Part shown: piece after piece, positions 1 through 6,934 of the stretch | Numbering within the stretch: position 1 is the stretch's first letter | Layout of the letters: the number at the start of each line of letters is the position of its first letter | Assembly: GCA_002770955.1 (NCBI GenBank) | Contig: PCUH01000051.1 | Coordinates: 7,136-24,820, forward strand | Reading direction: 5' to 3' | DNA from: Flavobacteriales bacterium CG18_big_fil_WC_8_21_14_2_50_32_9 | GTDB taxonomy: Bacteria > Bacteroidota > Bacteroidia > Flavobacteriales_E > Vicingaceae | Length of the DNA: 17,685 nt | Notes under the pieces: model-generated | Database searches by the model: none | Seen by the model: only the letters and a program-made list of their open reading frames with translations | Told to the model about the DNA's origin: nothing | Position numbers and translations under genes: made by a program

Positions 1-824
1 TTAATCAAATTTAATGGCAGTGCTTCCCCGCCAAAAAGCATATATTTTATTTTTTCTAATTTAATTTTGGAAAAAAAAGGACGCAAATAACTAAGTGTGG
101 ATGGAGGCATTTTGGTAAACGTAAGCTCCTGCTCTTTCATTAATTTGTAAGCGTATAAATATTTCACTTCTTGTGGTGGAACAGTATAAACACAACCTCC
201 TAAAAACAAAGGCAATGTATAGCAATGTACAGAAGCATCAAATGATAAGTCGTAGATTTGAAGGAATTTATCTTCATGGTTAAGTTGATAACCAATTTTG
301 AGAAAAGACAATAGGAATGTTTCTAAATTTTTCACAGAAATAGGAACTCCTTTAGGTTTTCCAGTACTTCCTGAAGTAAATAGAATGTATAAAATATTGG
401 TTAAGTCGGTGTTATTGTTTTCTATGTGATTTGTGGAGGAGAGATTTTCTGTTTCGATGTAGGCAATTCCTTTCAACTGAACATTTTCAACACCTTTCAA
501 CGAATTTACCAACACATTTTTAATTTCAGTTTGGTTGATGTTACTTTGGTTTCTTTCAATAGAATTAACAGGACTTAACGGAACAAAAACGTACCCATTT
601 ATCCATAAGGCAATGATAGAAGCGTAGGTTTCTAAACTGTCTGTAGTAATTACACCAAAAACAGTTTGTTGAGGACAATTAAATTTTAATAATGCTTCCG
701 AAATTCCAGCAATTTTTTGAGCAAATTCACTATAGGTATAGAACGTATCTTGAATAAAAAAAGCATTTCTATTATTGTATGAATAACAGTTTTTTAATAG
801 TTGATGAAGAAGTTGGTTGTTCAT
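1..824 (-). CDS. AMP-forming adenylating enzyme, amino-acid adenylation (NRPS A-domain/DltA-like) type, 5' part only
   Basis: About 274 N-terminal residues are present; the gene runs off the left edge with no stop. It belongs to the ANL superfamily, which activates a carboxylate with ATP as an acyl- or aminoacyl-AMP. Visible signatures are the P-loop FTSGSTGKPKG at residues 149-159, a YDLSFDAS motif near 191-198 and FGGEALP near 264-270. The last two resemble stand-alone amino-acid adenylation domains (NRPS A domains, DltA) more than fatty-acyl-CoA ligases or MenE. The start is the ATG at 824-822. It lies 71 bp downstream of the metH stop on the same strand, with no terminator visible between, so co-transcription with metH is possible. 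The substrate cannot be named: the C-terminal half and any carrier-protein partner lie outside the window. Confidence 0.8.
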   Translation of the reverse strand, partial: MNNQLLHQLLKNCYSYNNRNAFFIQDTFYTYSEFAQKIAGISEALLKFNCPQQTVFGVITTDSLETYASIIALWINGYVFVPLSPVNSIERNQSNINQTEIKNVLVNSLKGVENVQLKGIAYIETENLSSTNHIENNNTDLTNILYILFTSGSTGKPKGVPISVKNLETFLLSFLKIGYQLNHEDKFLQIYDLSFDASVHCYTLPLFLGGCVYTVPPQEVKYLYAYKLMKEQELTFTKMPPSTLSYLRPFFSKIKLEKIKYMLFGGEALPLNLI

Positions 825-895
825 GGGGTTAACTTACAAGTTTGCAAAGTAAGTAATAAAAACAAAAAGAAATACTAGCTTCGAACTACTATTTA

Positions 896-3622
896 CTAAT
901 ACCCCAACACCGACCCTAACCAACGCTCAGCAATATCAAAGTTTAATTTGTTTGCTTCTGTATAAGCATCTACTTGGTCTTTTTCAATTTTTCCTACGCC
1001 AAAATATTTAGCTTCAGGATGAGCAAAATACATTCCACTTACGGCAGCAGTGGGGTACATGGCTAAACTTTCGGTTAACTCAATTCCTGTTTTATTCGTA
1101 GCATCTAATAATTTAAATAAATCTGTTTTTAACGTATGGTTCGGACAAGCAGGATAACCTGGTGCCGGACGAATACCCACATATTTTTCCTTTATTAAAT
1201 CATCATTCCCTAGTGTTTCATTGGCTGCATATCCCCAGTATTCTTTACGCACTTTTTGGTGCATCAATTCAGCAAAAGCTTCTGCTAATCTGTCTGCCAA
1301 TGCTTTTAGCATAATGGAATGATAATCATCATGGTCGGCTTCAAAACGAGCAATGTATTTTTCTATACCTATTCCTGTAGTTACTGCAAAACCACCGATG
1401 TAATCTTTCAAACCGCTTTCTTTTGGAGCAATAAAATCCGCTAAACTGATGTTAGGAACACCTGCTGCTTTTTTAGATTGCTGACGTAATTGATGTAATT
1501 GTCCTATTGGACTATTATTTTCATAAACCAAAATGGTATCATCATTTACGGTATTGGCTTCCCAAAAGCCTATAACTGCTTTGGCTTCCAACCATTTTTC
1601 ATTTATAATTTGTTGTAATAGTTGTTGCGCATCAGCAAAAACTCTTTTAGCTTCACTACCCACCACTTCATCCTCTAAAATCTGAGGATATTTTCCTGCT
1701 AATTCCCATGTTCGAAAAAATGGTGTCCAGTCGATATATTCGGCAATTTCTTTTAAATCGTATTCTGAAAAAGTTTTTGTGCCAATAAAATTTGGTTGTT
1801 GAGGCGGGTTTGCTTCCCAATCAATTTGGTATTTATTTTTTCTGGCTTCTGCTAATGTAAGGGTTTCTTTAGTTTGTTGACGTTTGCTATACGTTTCTCT
1901 TAATCGTTCATACTCTTCTTTCACATTTTGAACAAAAGCATTTTTCTTTTCTCCCAATAAATTTTCTACCACCGTTACCGAACGAGAAGCATCCAACACA
2001 TAAACTGCTTGTCCGCTAGTGTAATGTTGGTCAATTTTTACTGCTGTATGTACTTTAGATGTAGTAGCTCCACCAATTAATAACGGAATGCTCATACCTT
2101 CTTTTTCCATTTCTTTAGCAACATATACCATTTCGTCTAAAGAAGGCGTTATCAGCCCTGAAAGCCCAATAATATCTACTTTTTCATCTTTTGCTATTTG
2201 AATAATTTTTTCTAAGGGAGTCATTACACCCAAATCAATTACTTCATAATTGTTACAAGCTAATACTACTCCAACAATGTTTTTACCGATATCATGTACA
2301 TCACCTTTTACAGTTGCAAGTAAGATTTTGCCTACCGCTTTACTGTTTGCAAGACTTGGGTTCAATAATTTTTCTTCCTCAATGTAGGGTAATAAATAAG
2401 CCACCGCTTTTTTCATTACTCTGGCAGACTTTACCACTTGAGGTAAAAACATTTTTCCCGAGCCAAATAAATCGCCCACTATGTTCATGCCGTTCATTAG
2501 GTGTTGCTCAATAACATTAATGGGTTTGTCAACACTTAGTCGAGCTTCTTCAGCATCTAATTCAATAAAATCAGCTATTCCTTTTACTAAAGCATGAGTA
2601 ATTCGCTCCTGCAATGGAAGACTTCTCCATTCGTCATCTTTTTTCTTTTCTTTTGCAGAGCCTACCACAGATTCAGCAAAATCTAACAATCGTTCTGTAG
2701 CATCCTCTCTTCTGTCGAGCAATACATCTTCTACATGTTCTAATAAATCTTTTGGAATATTGTCATATACTTCCAACATAGATGGGTTTACAATTCCCAT
2801 ATCCATGCCTTCGTTAATAGCATGATATAAAAATGCCGAGTGCATGGCTTCTCTCACTGCATTATTTCCTCTAAAGGAAAATGAAACATTACTAACACCA
2901 CCACTTATATGAGCTCCTGGAAGATTTTCTCTAATCCAACGGGTAGCTCTAAAAAAATCTAAGGCATTTTTTCGGTGTTCTTCCATACCTGTTGCCACAG
3001 GAAAAATATTCGGATCGAAAATAATATCCTGAGGAGGAAACCCTACTTTATCCACCAAAATACGATACGATTTTTCGCAAATTTCTATTCTTCTTTCATA
3101 CGAATCTGCTTGACCAACTTCATCAAAAGCCATCACTATGACTGCTGCTCCGTAGTTTAAAATTTTGGTAGCTTGTTCAATAAATTTTGCTTCTCCTTCT
3201 TTTAAACTGATAGAGTTGACCACACTTTTTCCTTGCACATTTTGTAATCCAGCTTCAATAATTTCCCATTTGGAAGAATCTATCATAATAGGAACTCTCG
3301 AAATATCAGGCTCAGCAGCGATTAATTTTAAAAATTTTACCATAGACTCTTTTCCATCTATCAGTCCATCATCCATATTAATATCGATAATTTGAGCTCC
3401 ATTTTCTACTTGTTCACGAGCAACAGAAAGAGCTTCATCAAATTTATTTTCGTTGATTAAACGTAAAAACATTTTTGAACCAGCAACATTGGTACGTTCA
3501 CCTATATTTATAAAATTGGTTTCAGGCGTTACAATCAAAGGCTCTAATCCGCTCAATGTTAAATGAGGAAGATGTTCCCATTTATGTGTGTATTTTTCTT
3601 TATAATCAGGGTGTAAACTCAT
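896..3622 (-). CDS. metH: Methionine synthase, folate-, cobalamin-binding and activation modules (split MetH, C-terminal part)
   Basis: This protein carries the last three of the four modules of cobalamin-dependent methionine synthase (EC 2.1.1.13), 908 residues. The methyltetrahydrofolate-binding barrel is at about 30-320 (INIGERTNVAGS at 38-49). The helical cap is about 340-420. The Rossmann B12 domain follows, with DVHDIG at 441-446, where His443 should be the lower cobalt ligand. The reactivation domain fills about 610-905, with the SAM-binding RPAPGY at 818-823 and YPTAAVSGMYFAHP at 856-869. The homocysteine-binding module that starts one-piece MetH is missing here and is encoded by the gene just upstream. 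The two proteins total about 1240 residues, close to E. coli MetH (about 1227), so no module is lost. The start is the ATG at 3622-3620; no strong Shine-Dalgarno is visible. Regulation is probably through the SAM riboswitch upstream of the partner gene. Confidence 0.96.
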   Translation of the reverse strand: MSLHPDYKEKYTHKWEHLPHLTLSGLEPLIVTPETNFINIGERTNVAGSKMFLRLINENKFDEALSVAREQVENGAQIIDINMDDGLIDGKESMVKFLKLIAAEPDISRVPIMIDSSKWEIIEAGLQNVQGKSVVNSISLKEGEAKFIEQATKILNYGAAVIVMAFDEVGQADSYERRIEICEKSYRILVDKVGFPPQDIIFDPNIFPVATGMEEHRKNALDFFRATRWIRENLPGAHISGGVSNVSFSFRGNNAVREAMHSAFLYHAINEGMDMGIVNPSMLEVYDNIPKDLLEHVEDVLLDRREDATERLLDFAESVVGSAKEKKKDDEWRSLPLQERITHALVKGIADFIELDAEEARLSVDKPINVIEQHLMNGMNIVGDLFGSGKMFLPQVVKSARVMKKAVAYLLPYIEEEKLLNPSLANSKAVGKILLATVKGDVHDIGKNIVGVVLACNNYEVIDLGVMTPLEKIIQIAKDEKVDIIGLSGLITPSLDEMVYVAKEMEKEGMSIPLLIGGATTSKVHTAVKIDQHYTSGQAVYVLDASRSVTVVENLLGEKKNAFVQNVKEEYERLRETYSKRQQTKETLTLAEARKNKYQIDWEANPPQQPNFIGTKTFSEYDLKEIAEYIDWTPFFRTWELAGKYPQILEDEVVGSEAKRVFADAQQLLQQIINEKWLEAKAVIGFWEANTVNDDTILVYENNSPIGQLHQLRQQSKKAAGVPNISLADFIAPKESGLKDYIGGFAVTTGIGIEKYIARFEADHDDYHSIMLKALADRLAEAFAELMHQKVRKEYWGYAANETLGNDDLIKEKYVGIRPAPGYPACPNHTLKTDLFKLLDATNKTGIELTESLAMYPTAAVSGMYFAHPEAKYFGVGKIEKDQVDAYTEANKLNFDIAERWLGSVLGY

Positions 3623-3636
3623 GGTTAAGTGTTATT

Positions 3637-3690
3637 AGCCCCCTTAATCCTCCCGTCTTTCATCCGAGGACAAGCCCGAAGAGGGAAATA
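3637..3690. repeat. GC-richer spacer element, possible degenerate dispersed repeat
   Basis: This stretch, just upstream of the start of the larger metH gene, is visibly richer in C and G runs than its AT-rich surroundings. It begins AGCCCCCTTAATCCTCCC and ends CGAAGAGGGAAAT, with a short internal dyad (TCCTC at 3648-3652, GAGGA at 3666-3670). From memory it resembles decayed copies of C-rich palindromic elements scattered between genes in Bacteroidota. No second copy is in the window, so repeat status is inference. Confidence 0.35.
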
Positions 3691-3748
3691 AGATGGCGAT
3701 TAATGTTTGTTTGTCAAGTAAAATTTTCTTTTCATTTTATTTTTTTAT

Positions 3749-3781
3749 AGATCTCCAAGGTTTTTAAAACCTTGGAGGTCT
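3749..3781. repeat. Near-perfect palindrome with 16-bp arms
   Basis: The arms are AGATCTCCAAGGTTTT (3749-3764) and AAAACCTTGGAGGTCT (3766-3781), separated by 1 base. They pair along all 16 positions, with one mismatch that becomes a G-U wobble in RNA. The element lies in the 183-bp gap between the two metH genes. There is no clean run of T directly after it on the minus strand, so it is not a good intrinsic terminator. It looks like a dispersed palindromic element of the kind common in Bacteroidota spacers, but only one copy is in this window. It could also stabilise the 3' end of the upstream cistron or partly uncouple the two. Confidence 0.6.
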
Positions 3782-3805
3782 GAACTTTTTAAATAACCTC
3801 GTGCG

Positions 3806-4804
3806 TTAGCTAAGCCCCTCCGAAGGAGGGGTTGGGGAGGCTACCAACTCAGCAATGGCTTTTATATGTGCTGGAGTTGTTCCGCAACAACCACCAACTA
3901 TATCAACCAAGCCTTCATCTAAGAACACTTTTATTTGTGCAGCCATTTGTTCCGGTGTTTGGTCATATTCGCCCATTTCGTTAGGTAAACCAGCATTGGG
4001 ATGTGCTGAAACATAAAAATCAGATTTATTACGTAATACTTGTAAGTACGGACGAAGAGCTGCTGCTCCCAACGCACAATTTAATCCTATGCTTAACGGT
4101 TTGGAGTGTTGAACAGATATTAAAAATGCTTCTGTAGTCTGTCCTGATAAGGTTCTTCCACTAGCATCGGTTATCGTTCCAGAAATCATTACTGGTAAAT
4201 TGGTATTTAATTCTTGCTGAATTTCGTTGATAGCCAACAATGCTGCTTTAGCGTTTAATGTGTCGGTAATGGTTTCCACCAACAATAAATCAGAACCACC
4301 TTCAATCAACCCTTTAGCCTGTTCTTTGAAAGCAATGCGTAATTCATCAAAAGAAATATTTCTAAAACTTGGGTCATTTACATCAGGCGACATAGATGCT
4401 AATTTGGTAGTTGGTCCAATGGAGCCTGCTACAAAACGAGGTTTTTCGGGTGTTTTTTTTGTGAACTCATCGGCAACTTCTTTGGCAATTTTAGCACAAG
4501 CATAATTGATATCATAAACAGCATCTCGCAATTGATAATCTTCTTGTGCGACAGAAGTGCTTCCAAAAGAGTTCGTTTCTATAATATCTGCACCAACCTC
4601 AAGATATTGCCTATGAATTTCTTTAATTACCTCAGGCTTAGTAATAGAAAGAATATCGTTATTTCCTTTTAGCGAACAAGAGTGATTTTTAAATCGTTCG
4701 CCTCTAAAATCTTCTTCGGTAAGTTTATATTGTTGAATCATGGTACCCATTGCTCCATCCAATACTAAAATTCTTTTTTTGAGTTCTTCTTTAATGTTTG
4801 CCAT
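3806..4804 (-). CDS. metH: Methionine synthase, homocysteine S-methyltransferase module (split MetH, N-terminal part)
   Basis: This 332-residue protein is the zinc-dependent homocysteine-binding barrel that starts one-piece MetH; it transfers the methyl group from methylcobalamin on the partner protein to homocysteine. DGAMGTMIQQY is at residues 16-26. The three expected zinc ligands are present: Cys243 (GLNCALG) and Cys306/Cys307 (GGCCGTTP). An upstream TTG at 4810 would add two residues, but the ATG at 4804-4802 matches the usual start and is preferred. The gene is preceded by a SAM-I riboswitch and terminator and followed by the rest of methionine synthase 183 bp downstream. Its last 11 residues (ASPTPPSEGLS) are encoded by a C-rich palindromic repeat at 3813-3842 and are probably not part of the fold. 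BHMT-like or MmuM enzymes share the fold, but the adjacent MetH remainder argues for a split MetH. Confidence 0.93.
   Translation of the reverse strand: MANIKEELKKRILVLDGAMGTMIQQYKLTEEDFRGERFKNHSCSLKGNNDILSITKPEVIKEIHRQYLEVGADIIETNSFGSTSVAQEDYQLRDAVYDINYACAKIAKEVADEFTKKTPEKPRFVAGSIGPTTKLASMSPDVNDPSFRNISFDELRIAFKEQAKGLIEGGSDLLLVETITDTLNAKAALLAINEIQQELNTNLPVMISGTITDASGRTLSGQTTEAFLISVQHSKPLSIGLNCALGAAALRPYLQVLRNKSDFYVSAHPNAGLPNEMGEYDQTPEQMAAQIKVFLDEGLVDIVGGCCGTTPAHIKAIAELVASPTPPSEGLS
3813..3842. repeat. C-rich palindromic repeat overlapping the 3' end of the homocysteine methyltransferase gene
   Basis: It contains the hairpin CCCCTCC GAA GGAGGGG (arms 3815-3821 and 3825-3831) followed by TTGGGGAGGCT. 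It is inside the coding region: read on the minus strand it encodes the terminal ASPTPPSEGL, and the stop (3808-3806) lies just past it. From memory, this C-rich unit is one of the commonest dispersed intergenic palindromes in Bacteroidota; the window holds only this copy, so the family assignment is recollection. Confidence 0.6.
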
Positions 4805-4816
4805 AGTCAATAAAAC

Positions 4817-4853
4817 AAAAAACCCTTCTGTTTTGGATAAGCAGAAGGGTTTT
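4817..4853 (-). terminator. Intrinsic terminator of the SAM riboswitch expression platform
   Basis: A perfect 12-bp stem (4819-4830 pairs with 4842-4853; 11-nt loop 4831-4841) is followed, in the minus-strand transcript, by a run of U (4822-4817) and then a second U run. It ends only about 12 nt before the ATG of the homocysteine methyltransferase gene, so it must be read through for expression. Its 5' arm and loop (4846-4836) can instead pair with 4875-4865, which includes the 3' arm of riboswitch helix P1, giving a mutually exclusive antiterminator. Confidence 0.92.
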
Positions 4854-4869
4854 AATTTCTATTTTTCTA

Positions 4870-4972
4870 CTTATCTTTTCCCGATTTCGGGATAGGATTT
4901 AGCACCTTTCCCGATTTAACGAGAGGTTGCCAAGGTTTCAAAGGGCCTATTCCCTCCACCTTTCTTGATAAA
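4870..4972 (-). promoter_or_regulatory. SAM-I (S-box) riboswitch aptamer
   Basis: The minus strand reads as a canonical S-box aptamer of about 103 nt. Helix P1 is UUUAUC (4972-4967) with GAUAAG (4875-4870). In order follow the conserved blocks GGUGGAGGGA, GGCCC, UUUGAAACC and GGCAACC, a small P3 hairpin, then AAGGUGCUAAAUCC and a P4 hairpin CCCGAAAUCGGG. This class binds S-adenosylmethionine in the three-dimensional core and usually switches off methionine synthesis genes when SAM is abundant. It lies between a predicted promoter and an intrinsic terminator, directly ahead of split metH, which fits that role exactly. Confidence 0.95.
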
Positions 4973-5023
4973 TTCCAGAAAAAATCTGGTTTATTTTTAT
5001 GTTATAAGAACGTATTTAGACTG

Positions 5024-5060
5024 CAAATTTAAAGAAGTTTTTAATGTTTTATCAAAAAAA
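5024..5060 (-). promoter_or_regulatory. Predicted Bacteroidota-type promoter of the riboswitch-metH unit
   Basis: On the minus strand, TTTTTTTG (5060-5053) is followed after 21 bp by TAAATTTG (5031-5024), a full match to the TAnnTTTG -7 element of Bacteroidota with a -33 TTTG-like element. Transcription would start near 5017, about 45 nt before the riboswitch. A small hairpin (CCAGA/TCTGG, about 4974-4988 region) lies just before the aptamer. The promoter begins right after the stop codon of the upstream gene. Confidence 0.75.
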
Positions 5061-5061
5061 A

Positions 5062-6000
5062 CTAATTTACTTGTTGATTTTTAGTTGAAAATAAGAAAAA
5101 TCCTTTAAAATAATTAATAGCTGTTTTAATTTCTGTTTCACTTAATCTGTTTTTATCCATTACCAATACAGCGAGAGGAGCTTTAGTGTGAGCAAATTTT
5201 TCGGGTATGGTTTTAATTTTATTGTTATAAAGCACTAACATATACATCATTTTCATGTCCATTATCTGTTCAGGAATTTCTTCAAATTGGTTATTTCCTA
5301 AATATAAAATACACATATTTTCGCACTGTTCTATAGATTCAGGCAATGCTGAAAGTTGATTGTCATCCAAATAAAGTTCAATCACTTGTTTAAGATTTCC
5401 TATTGCGGATGGCAATTGTTTTATTTGATTGTTATCTAACCATAAAAATTTTAATTTTTCTATTCCCGATAAATGATTGAATGAGTTAGCCGTATTTATT
5501 TTATTGTGTGATAGTCGTAAATTTCGTAGTTGTTTGAGCGTTGAAATATTTTTGGGTATCTCTTGGATATTGCAATGCGAAAAATTGAGTGTAGTTAAAT
5601 TATGCACTTCACCCATCTTATTTATGTTTTCTTCTATATCAAATTCAGGATTATACACCAATGAAATGTGAGTTAATTGTATTAATTTCTTGATGTTGCT
5701 TGGTAAATCAATAATATTGTTAGAATCTAATCGGACAAATTTGAGGGAAGGAAATGAAGCTAGCACTTCAAAAGCACTATCTAATTTCAATTTCGGATTA
5801 TTGGACAGATTAATAAACTGCAAATTAGTATAATCCAATATGTCTTTTGGTAAAACCTCTAATTGCTGATTACTCAAATCCAATCGAACAATTTTTTTTG
5901 CATTTTTCTGATTTTCTGTATTAGAATAGGTTTCTGAAAAATACCTTGTCTGACAGGCGAAGAGAAAAACAACAGCTATATATCCAAGCAATTTAGTCAT
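5062..6000 (-). CDS. Leucine-rich-repeat lipoprotein of unknown function
   Basis: The 312-residue protein begins with a short hydrophobic segment ending in VFLFAC, so Cys16 is a likely lipidation site. From about residue 37 to 286 it is made of roughly ten leucine-rich repeats of about 23 residues, of the form LxxLxLxxNxIxxLPxxIxxL (clear units near 180-203, 204-226 and 227-249). This type of repeat usually binds another protein; no catalytic domain is visible. It is the last gene of a three-gene unit: its ATG overlaps the stop of the beta-barrel gene by 8 nt (ATGACTAA), which suggests translational coupling. The final ~25 residues lack repeats. Function is unknown; a scaffold or receptor role at the outer membrane is inference. 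Confidence 0.85.
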   Translation of the reverse strand: MTKLLGYIAVVFLFACQTRYFSETYSNTENQKNAKKIVRLDLSNQQLEVLPKDILDYTNLQFINLSNNPKLKLDSAFEVLASFPSLKFVRLDSNNIIDLPSNIKKLIQLTHISLVYNPEFDIEENINKMGEVHNLTTLNFSHCNIQEIPKNISTLKQLRNLRLSHNKINTANSFNHLSGIEKLKFLWLDNNQIKQLPSAIGNLKQVIELYLDDNQLSALPESIEQCENMCILYLGNNQFEEIPEQIMDMKMMYMLVLYNNKIKTIPEKFAHTKAPLAVLVMDKNRLSETEIKTAINYFKGFFLFSTKNQQVN

Positions 6001-6934
6001 TAAAATTGATGTTAAAAGGAGCGTTAAAATCTAATAAGGAATAAAATTTACCTTTTTGAGTTATGGGCCACGAAAAGCGAGGATACAACCCAAAGTTATC
6101 GTGAATAATGTTTTGAACTAACGCACCTAATTTATAATTATCTACACCAAAACGAGCATCAAAATTAAGTTTATCGTTCTGATAAACAAAAGATGAAAAC
6201 AAGTTGAAGTGAAACAAATGGTCATAAGGTTTTGTATTAACAAGCACAAGTCTAGTATCTTCTTCGCTGTTGGTGTGCGAATGAGGTACAACTCCATAAT
6301 CGGCTTCGGGGGTAAACATATCTAAGCCTATTCCTACACCAAAAAGCTCATCATTTTTAATTGTTGAGTATGAAAGAATTGCACGAGCAGTATTTCCTTT
6401 GTCTGTTCCCGATTTAGAAAACGGACGAGCATTCACATCATTCACCATATTAAATGCAACACTGTTTTGTTTATCGCTAAAGCGTAAAATTAATCCACCT
6501 TGTTTGTTGTCGAATTTTTTTAAATTGCCCGTAGTTTGGTTAAGCACAGCAACTAAGCCCGCTCCATAGAAAAAATTTCGTGTTTTTGTATAATCATAAA
6601 AAGCCGTATGACGAGTTATTCCAACATTTGACCCTAAAAGATTAGCATTTTTTCCATAACCTATTAATCCAAAAAACTCAATGCTTCCTGCAAAATTGCC
6701 CTGATAGATGCCATATTTTTGAAAAAAAGGGGAAATGTTTACATTAATACCTCCTTCAACCGAAGTAGATTTATAGGTTGATGTTCCAAAAATAGAAATC
6801 CCAAAATTTAAGGCTTTTTCTTGCGTTCCTAATAAAATATGCACAGTAAAAGCACCATTAATTGTTCCCGACAAATCGCCAGCACTACTTCTTAAAGAGT
6901 AGATGAAAAATAGTATGAAAATAACGTAACGCAT
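5993..6934 (-). CDS. Exported protein, probable outer-membrane beta-barrel, function unknown
   Basis: I do not recognise a characterised family with confidence. The 313-residue protein has an N-terminal hydrophobic stretch (about residues 2-18) ending near SSAG, consistent with a Sec signal peptide. The rest is rich in Gly, Asn, Phe and Tyr in alternating patterns such as GINVNISPFF and FGVGIGLDMF, as in transmembrane or periplasmic beta-strands, and there is no other membrane helix. No catalytic motif is seen. Its ATG shares one base with the stop of the serine hydrolase gene (TAATG), and its stop overlaps the start of the LRR lipoprotein gene, so the three products are probably made together. 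Some Bacteroidota proteins of this size are labelled polymorphic toxin type 23; the DKGNTARAILSYS stretch faintly recalls them, but I could not establish this. Confidence 0.6.
   Translation of the reverse strand: MRYVIFILFFIYSLRSSAGDLSGTINGAFTVHILLGTQEKALNFGISIFGTSTYKSTSVEGGINVNISPFFQKYGIYQGNFAGSIEFFGLIGYGKNANLLGSNVGITRHTAFYDYTKTRNFFYGAGLVAVLNQTTGNLKKFDNKQGGLILRFSDKQNSVAFNMVNDVNARPFSKSGTDKGNTARAILSYSTIKNDELFGVGIGLDMFTPEADYGVVPHSHTNSEEDTRLVLVNTKPYDHLFHFNLFSSFVYQNDKLNFDARFGVDNYKLGALVQNIIHDNFGLYPRFSWPITQKGKFYSLLDFNAPFNINFND

Noticed and set aside
3749..3781. Transcription terminator between the metH halves
   Set aside because: The stem is strong, but the minus-strand sequence after it (ATAAAAAAAT) has no T run, so intrinsic termination in the operon direction is unlikely.
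3623..3805. metH as one gene broken by a frameshift
   Set aside because: Both halves have their own start and stop, are separated by 183 bp of non-coding DNA with repeats, and meet at a domain boundary. This is a gene split, not a recent break.
4227..4505. 92-codon open frame on the plus strand
   Set aside because: Antisense shadow of the homocysteine methyltransferase gene; no start context or recognisable domain. Similar plus-strand frames across metH, atpG and atpH were left out for the same reason.
4805..4810. TTG start two codons upstream for the homocysteine methyltransferase
   Set aside because: The ATG at 4804 gives the usual N-terminus and TTG starts are rarer; there is no ribosome-binding site favouring the TTG.
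5993..6934. Polymorphic toxin with an immunity partner
   Set aside because: The resemblance to toxin-23-labelled proteins is faint, there is no trafficking domain, and both neighbours are lipoproteins rather than a small immunity gene.
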